Shown here: piece after piece, positions 17,619 to 20,703 of the stretch | Numbering within the stretch: position 1 is the first letter of the stretch | Layout of the letters: each line of letters opens with the position of its first letter | Position numbers and translations under genes: made by a program | Source of the DNA: Proteobacteria bacterium UBA3588 | GTDB taxonomy: Bacteria; Pseudomonadota; Gammaproteobacteria; Thiohalomonadales; Thiohalomonadaceae | Direction of reading: 5' to 3' | Length of the DNA stretch: 20,703 nt | Assembly (NCBI GenBank): GCA_002376325.1 | Contig: DFMR01000082.1 | Location: forward strand, 1-20,703 | The notes under the pieces: model-generated | The model's database searches: none | What the model saw: only the letters and a program-made list of their open reading frames with translations | Told to the model about the DNA's origin: nothing

Positions 17619-17999
17619 ATGTCGACCACCAACAAGTGCAGTCTCTGCCACAACTCCAAGTGCTGTACCTACATTACCCAGCAGATTGAAACACCGCGCA
17701 GCATGCGCGATTTCGATCATCTGCTGTGGCAGATCTCCCACCAGAACGTCTGCATTTATAAGGACGACGACGGCTGGTATCTGCTGATCAACAATCCCTG
17801 CCGCCACCTGCTGCCCGACGGCGGCTGCGGCATCTACGACGAGCGGCCCATCGTCTGCCGCGAACACTCCAACGACTACTGCGAGTACGACTCGCCGGCG
17901 GAAGAAGGCTTCAAGAAATACTTCGACAGCTACGAAAAGCTGCAGGCCTTTTGCCGCAAACGCTTCAAGAAATGGGATCACCGTTTCGGCAAGGAGTAG
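17619..17999 (+). CDS. YkgJ-type cysteine-cluster (putative metal-chelating) protein
   Basis: The protein belongs to the CxxCxxCC/YkgJ family, thought to bind zinc or iron; no specific role is established. From the ATG at 17619 (MSTTNKCSLC) it is 126 aa. An upstream GTG at 17565 would add 18 residues lacking family character. Cysteines occur at 7, 10, 15 and 16 (KCSLCHNSKCC), then in NPCRHL, GGCGIYDERPIVCREH and DYCEYD, with one more in the tail. The middle motif CGIYDERPIVCR is the family signature. The tail is lysine-rich. It follows rhlB after 75 nt in the same direction and may share its transcript. No ribosome-binding site decides the start. Confidence 0.85.
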   Translation: MSTTNKCSLCHNSKCCTYITQQIETPRSMRDFDHLLWQISHQNVCIYKDDDGWYLLINNPCRHLLPDGGCGIYDERPIVCREHSNDYCEYDSPAEEGFKKYFDSYEKLQAFCRKRFKKWDHRFGKE

Positions 18000-18318
18000 C
18001 CGCTTCCCCGAAGAAACCTGGCTTCTCCGCAGAGTCTGTGAATCGGCATCGTAAGCCCAATAGGACGCGCAGCGGTATTGAGCGAAGCTAAGCACTGTTA
18101 GGACGAAGTTTTTTCCAGATCAGCTTGTATGCTCTCGCCAAGACGCCAAGATCGCCAAGGAATCAATTGGTTCCTTATTGAAGCCAATTGATGCTGCTGG
18201 CCCCCCGCACCAGTGGCCGGCTTGCCAATTTCATCTTCCATCATTCCCTACCCTTCCCTTGGCGTTCTTGGCGCCTTGGCGAGAGAAAGTCTCTTCCTGC
18301 ACCCACAAATTTATTCAT
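18000..18318. other. 319-bp intergenic region with repeats, no gene
   Basis: This gap separates the YkgJ-type gene from convergent yrfG. Its right half (18131-18286) is an inverted-repeat element described separately. The left half (18000-18130) has no convincing reading frame; it carries CAATA (18057-18061) and TATTG (18076-18080) around a GC-rich loop within AGCGAAGCT-containing sequence, which resembles REP-like intergenic DNA. A small AGAGA/TCTCT hairpin (about 18281-18293) lies just past the yrfG stop. No T-run was found next to it. Confidence 0.6.
18131..18286. repeat. inverted-repeat element with ~31-bp arms and an internal hairpin
   Basis: The left arm (18131-18161) begins GCTCTCGCCAAGACGCC and the right arm (18256-18286) ends GGCGCCTTGGCGAGAGA. 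They are reverse complements at about 27 of 31 positions and are built from two or three CGCCAAG units. Between them, TCAATTGG (18163-18170) and CCAATTGA (18184-18191) form an exact 8-bp stem that extends by three pairs (TTC/GAA) past one bulged base. No reading frame lies inside. CGCCAAGA-type repeats are, from my general knowledge, widespread in gammaproteobacterial intergenic DNA. Convergent gene ends on both sides fit a REP-like or MITE-like element; terminal target-site duplications are not evident. Confidence 0.75.
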
Positions 18319-19002
18319 TCACGGCATGATCTGCCGGAACGAGCGCAGCGCAGGAAACTCCTCGGCCACGCGCGGCGGCTGGCGGCTGTCCGGCTTCTCT
18401 ACCGCCAACAGGTGGCCGATGCCGTAATCGCGGGCGGAGCGCAGCACCGGCAGGCTGTCGTCGATCAACAACGTCCTGGCCGGCGTGAACGGCTCGCTCT
18501 CCTGCAACTGTCGCCAGAAGTCGGGCTGCTCCTTCGGCAGGCGGAAGGTGTGGGAGCAGACGATGGCGTCGAAATGACCCGCAAGGCGCGTGCGCTCCAT
18601 CTTCATATCCAGGCTCTTCATGTGGGCGTTGGTCACCAGCACCACCCGCTTGCCGACGCCGCGCAACCGCTCCAGGAATTCCGGCACGAACGGGTGCACC
18701 ACGATGAGGTGGTCCACCTCCTCCTTCAGCAGTGCGATATCCAGCCCCAGTTGGTGGGTCCAATAATCGATGCAGTACCAGTCCATGGTGCCGACCACCG
18801 CGTGAAAGCGTGGATAGAGCTGCTCCTTGGCCTGCATCAGGGTGATACCGTGCTTCTCCGCGAAGCGCAGCGGTACGTGCTCGGTCCAGAAATAGGTGTC
18901 GAAATTGAGGTCGAGCAGGGTGCCGTCCATGTCCAGGAACACGGTATCGATGGCCTGCCAATGGATCCCGATTGCGCTACTGTCGTCGGTCGCGGTATTC
19001 AT
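18319..19002 (-). CDS. yrfG: GMP/IMP nucleotidase, HAD superfamily
   Basis: YrfG of E. coli is a HAD-family phosphatase acting on purine nucleotides (GMP, IMP). The 227-aa protein matches it along its length. HAD motif I is DTVFLDMDGTLLDL (nucleophile and general acid in DMDGT, about residues 24-28). The cap has the YrfG-like DTYFWTEHVP and DWYCIDYWTHQLGLDI. Motif II is VLVTNAH, motif III has Lys in FRLPKEQ, and motif IV is TLLIDDSLPVLRSA. The C-terminus is RSFRQIMP. It diverges from nudE across 117 bp; yrfG lies beside nudE in E. coli as well. The ATG at 19002 lacks an obvious ribosome-binding site. Substrate is inferred from the E. coli relative. Confidence 0.9.
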   Translation of the reverse strand: MNTATDDSSAIGIHWQAIDTVFLDMDGTLLDLNFDTYFWTEHVPLRFAEKHGITLMQAKEQLYPRFHAVVGTMDWYCIDYWTHQLGLDIALLKEEVDHLIVVHPFVPEFLERLRGVGKRVVLVTNAHMKSLDMKMERTRLAGHFDAIVCSHTFRLPKEQPDFWRQLQESEPFTPARTLLIDDSLPVLRSARDYGIGHLLAVEKPDSRQPPRVAEEFPALRSFRQIMP

Positions 19003-19119
19003 GAAGCCATTCTAAAGGCAAACGGGGGGTCGGCGTCCAACGCGGCGAAAAACGGCTCCTCGCCCGCGGACAACTCGGTTATCATGGGTTCAGGCGCAGA
19101 GTAAAAAGACAAGGAACGC

Positions 19120-19662
19120 ATGCGCGATAAACCACGAATTCTACATACAGAAACCCTGGTCGAAACCCGGCTGTTCCGCATCGAACAGCTCGACCTGCGC
19201 TTCGCCAACGGTGTCGAGACCCGCTACGAGCGGTTGGTCGGCGCCCGCGGCGCCGTACTCATCGTGCCGTTGCTGGACGACGACACGGTGCTGCTGATCC
19301 GCGAATATGCCGCCGGCACCGATCGCTACGAACTGGGCCTGCCCAAGGGCCGTATCGAGGACGGCGAAGAGGTGTTGGCGGCGGCCAACCGCGAAATCAT
19401 GGAAGAGGTCGGCTACGGTGCCGGCCATCTGCAACAGCTGGCCACCCTCAGCATGGCCCCCGGCTACGTGGGACATCTCACCTACGTGGTGCTGGCCCGC
19501 AACCTCTACCCGCAAAAGAACGACGGCGACGAGCCCGAAGAGATCGAAGTGGTCCCCTGGCCGCTGAGCCGGCTGCACGAACTGCTGCAACAGGATGACC
19601 TCACCGAAGCACGCAGCATCGCCGCCCTGTTTCTCACCCGCGAGCACCTGAACCATGAATGA
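19120..19662 (+). CDS. nudE: ADP compounds hydrolase NudE (Nudix)
   Basis: NudE hydrolyses ADP-containing dinucleotides such as ADP-ribose, Ap3A and NADH. The 180-aa protein aligns with E. coli NudE (186 aa): RLVETRLF-like start, then NGVETRYERLVG, VLLIREYAAGTDRYELGLPKG. The complete Nudix box runs from Gly77 to Tyr99, with Glu83, Arg91, Glu92, Glu95 and Glu96 in place. The downstream LSMAPGYVGHLTYVV and GDEPEEIEVVPWPL match the NudE subfamily. AAGGA lies 4 nt before the ATG. The last 8 nt overlap the start of cysQ, indicating translational coupling. Confidence 0.95.
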   Translation: MRDKPRILHTETLVETRLFRIEQLDLRFANGVETRYERLVGARGAVLIVPLLDDDTVLLIREYAAGTDRYELGLPKGRIEDGEEVLAAANREIMEEVGYGAGHLQQLATLSMAPGYVGHLTYVVLARNLYPQKNDGDEPEEIEVVPWPLSRLHELLQQDDLTEARSIAALFLTREHLNHE

Positions 19663-20464
19663 GCCGACCCCCGACAACCTGTGCGCGCTGCTCGGCCCGG
19701 CCATCGAAGTGGCCAAGCAGGCCGGCCGCCGCATCATGGAGATCTATGAGAGTGGATTCAGCGTCGAACAAAAAGAGGACCATACACCGCTGACAGAGGC
19801 CGACACCGCCGCGCACCACATCATCGAGGACGGCCTGCAGGTCCTGACACCCGATATCCCGATACTGACCGAAGAGTCGGCCAAGGTTCCGTACCGGGAG
19901 CGCGCCCGCTGGCAGCGCTACTGGCTGGTCGACCCGCTGGACGGCACCCGCGAATTCATCAAACGCAACGGAGAATTCACCGTCAACATCGCCCTCATCG
20001 ACCGTGGCGAATCGGTGCTGGGCATCGTCTACGCCCCGGTGCTCGGCGTCTCCTATTACGCCTGCCGCGGCCACGGCGCCTATAAGCGCGAGGCGATGAA
20101 CGATGCGCTACAGATCCATGCCCGGTCATGGAACGGCGGACGCGTGGTGGTGGCCGGCAGCCGCTCCCATCGCGGCGGTTCGCTCGAAGCCTTCCTCCTC
20201 AAGCTGGGCGACTATGAACTGGTACCGATGGGCAGCTCACTGAAATCGTGCCTGGTGGCTGAGGGCAAGGCCGACATCTATCCGCGCCTCGGCCCCACCT
20301 CGGAGTGGGACACCGCGGCGGCGCAGTGCGTGCTGGAAGAGGCGGGCGGCCGCATCACCGATACCGCAATGCAGCCGCTGCGCTACAACACCAAGGAGTC
20401 GCTGCTCAATCCCTACTTCTTCGCCTGCGGTGCCGGCGAGGTGGACTGGTCGCAATACCTTTAA
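19655..20464 (+). CDS. cysQ: 3'(2'),5'-bisphosphate nucleotidase CysQ
   Basis: CysQ removes the 3'-phosphate from PAP (or PAPS), the by-product of sulfate assimilation, and belongs to the lithium-sensitive inositol-monophosphatase-like family. The 269-aa protein shows the metal-binding motifs in order: TEESA (Glu73, Glu74), DPLDGTREFI (Asp93, Asp96) and SEWDTAAAQC (Asp219). FIKRNGEFTVNIALI after the DPLDGT motif is typical of CysQ rather than SuhB. The ATG lies within the end of nudE (ATGAATGA). The C-terminus is about 20 residues longer than E. coli CysQ (246 aa). The stop codon overlaps the start of a downstream inverted repeat. Confidence 0.94.
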   Translation: MNEPTPDNLCALLGPAIEVAKQAGRRIMEIYESGFSVEQKEDHTPLTEADTAAHHIIEDGLQVLTPDIPILTEESAKVPYRERARWQRYWLVDPLDGTREFIKRNGEFTVNIALIDRGESVLGIVYAPVLGVSYYACRGHGAYKREAMNDALQIHARSWNGGRVVVAGSRSHRGGSLEAFLLKLGDYELVPMGSSLKSCLVAEGKADIYPRLGPTSEWDTAAAQCVLEEAGGRITDTAMQPLRYNTKESLLNPYFFACGAGEVDWSQYL

Positions 20465-20600
20465 GAACAGGTGCGAGGGACAAGGGAACGAGATACGAGG
20501 GTTGGAGTCCCCTACGCGCACGTTTAATTCTTAATTGAGTACGAGCGTAGCGAGTTCATTCCCTCGCACCTCGTATCCCGTACCTGTTCTTTTGTCCCTC
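20463..20600. repeat. imperfect inverted repeat after cysQ made of TACGAGG-type units
   Basis: The left arm (20463-20501) contains AAGAACAGGTGCGAGG, GGGACAA and GATACGAGGG. The right arm (20561-20600), read as reverse complement, contains GAGGGACAA, AAGAACAGGTACG, GATACGAGG and TGCGAGGG. The 10-nt AAGAACAGGT and 9-nt GATACGAGG are exact in both arms; the right arm lacks about 13-15 nt between them. The loop is AT-rich, with TTAATT twice (20523-20528 and 20530-20535). It lies between the convergent cysQ and the partial gene at the right edge, where it may end both transcripts. It is unrelated in sequence to the 18131-18286 element. Confidence 0.65.
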
Positions 20601-20604
20601 CTAC

Positions 20605-20703
20605 CTATCTTTTGTCGTCCACCGCCATAATCGCCTTCAGCTCGGCCAGCACCATCTGCCGCTGCGGGTCGCTGAGGCCCGCCACCTGGACCACCGCCTG
20701 CCC
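20605..20703 (-). CDS. C-terminal 32 residues of an unidentified protein (cut by window edge)
   Basis: The minus strand is open from the window edge to a TAG at 20607-20605. The segment ends VLAELKAIMAVDDKR and contains QVAGLSDPQRQ, helical in character. Codon use fits the neighbouring genes, and the inverted repeat begins right after the stop, which supports a real gene end. There is too little to name a family. It would converge with cysQ. Confidence 0.55.
   Translation of the reverse strand, partial: GQAVVQVAGLSDPQRQMVLAELKAIMAVDDKR

Noticed and set aside
18131..18286. Repeats considered as a CRISPR array
   Set aside because: There are only two arms, in opposite orientation, with no regularly spaced direct repeats and no cas gene nearby.

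Overview
The window reads as chromosomal core DNA from a gammaproteobacterium that carries type IV pili, GC-rich over most of its length. The best evidence is gene order. pilMNOPQ-aroK-aroB diverges from mrcA (PBP1A), with a short malic enzyme and rpmE nearby, as I recall from Pseudomonas-like genomes. trxA-rho diverges from rhlB. yrfG, nudE and cysQ lie together. Many proteins align closely with E. coli relatives that I know (Rho, RhlB, RpmE, YrfG, NudE). The genus cannot be named from this sequence.

Layout. Bases 1-6340 (minus strand) are one tightly packed operon: pilM, pilN, pilO, pilP, pilQ, aroK and the start of aroB, which runs off the left edge. It supplies the inner-membrane alignment complex and outer-membrane secretin of the type IV pilus machine, followed by two shikimate-pathway enzymes. 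A 182-bp divergent region separates it from mrcA (6523-9018, plus), which is followed after 2 nt by an unrecognised 209-aa gene. maeB (9896-11158) and rpmE (11383-11589) are on the minus strand. glgP (11790-14267) is on the plus strand and converges on rho (14299-15555) across a hairpin terminator. trxA lies upstream of rho and diverges from rhlB (16248-17543). A YkgJ-type cysteine-cluster gene, a repeat-filled 319-bp gap, yrfG (minus), nudE-cysQ (plus, overlapping by 8 nt) and the tail of an unidentified minus-strand gene complete the window.

The genes cover envelope assembly (pilus, peptidoglycan), central carbon metabolism (malic enzyme, glycogen phosphorylase, shikimate pathway), RNA handling (Rho, RhlB), thiol redox (TrxA) and clean-up of small nucleotides (YrfG, NudE, CysQ). 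No tRNA, rRNA, CRISPR array, transposase or phage gene was found.

Nothing here is convincingly a new multi-gene system. The parts most worth a second look are non-coding or unassigned: an inverted-repeat element at 18131-18286 with a degenerate relative near 9726-9813; a second, unrelated inverted repeat at 20463-20600; the structured rho leader with an intrinsic-terminator-like hairpin; a possibly near-leaderless rhlB transcript; and the unassigned gene coupled to mrcA.
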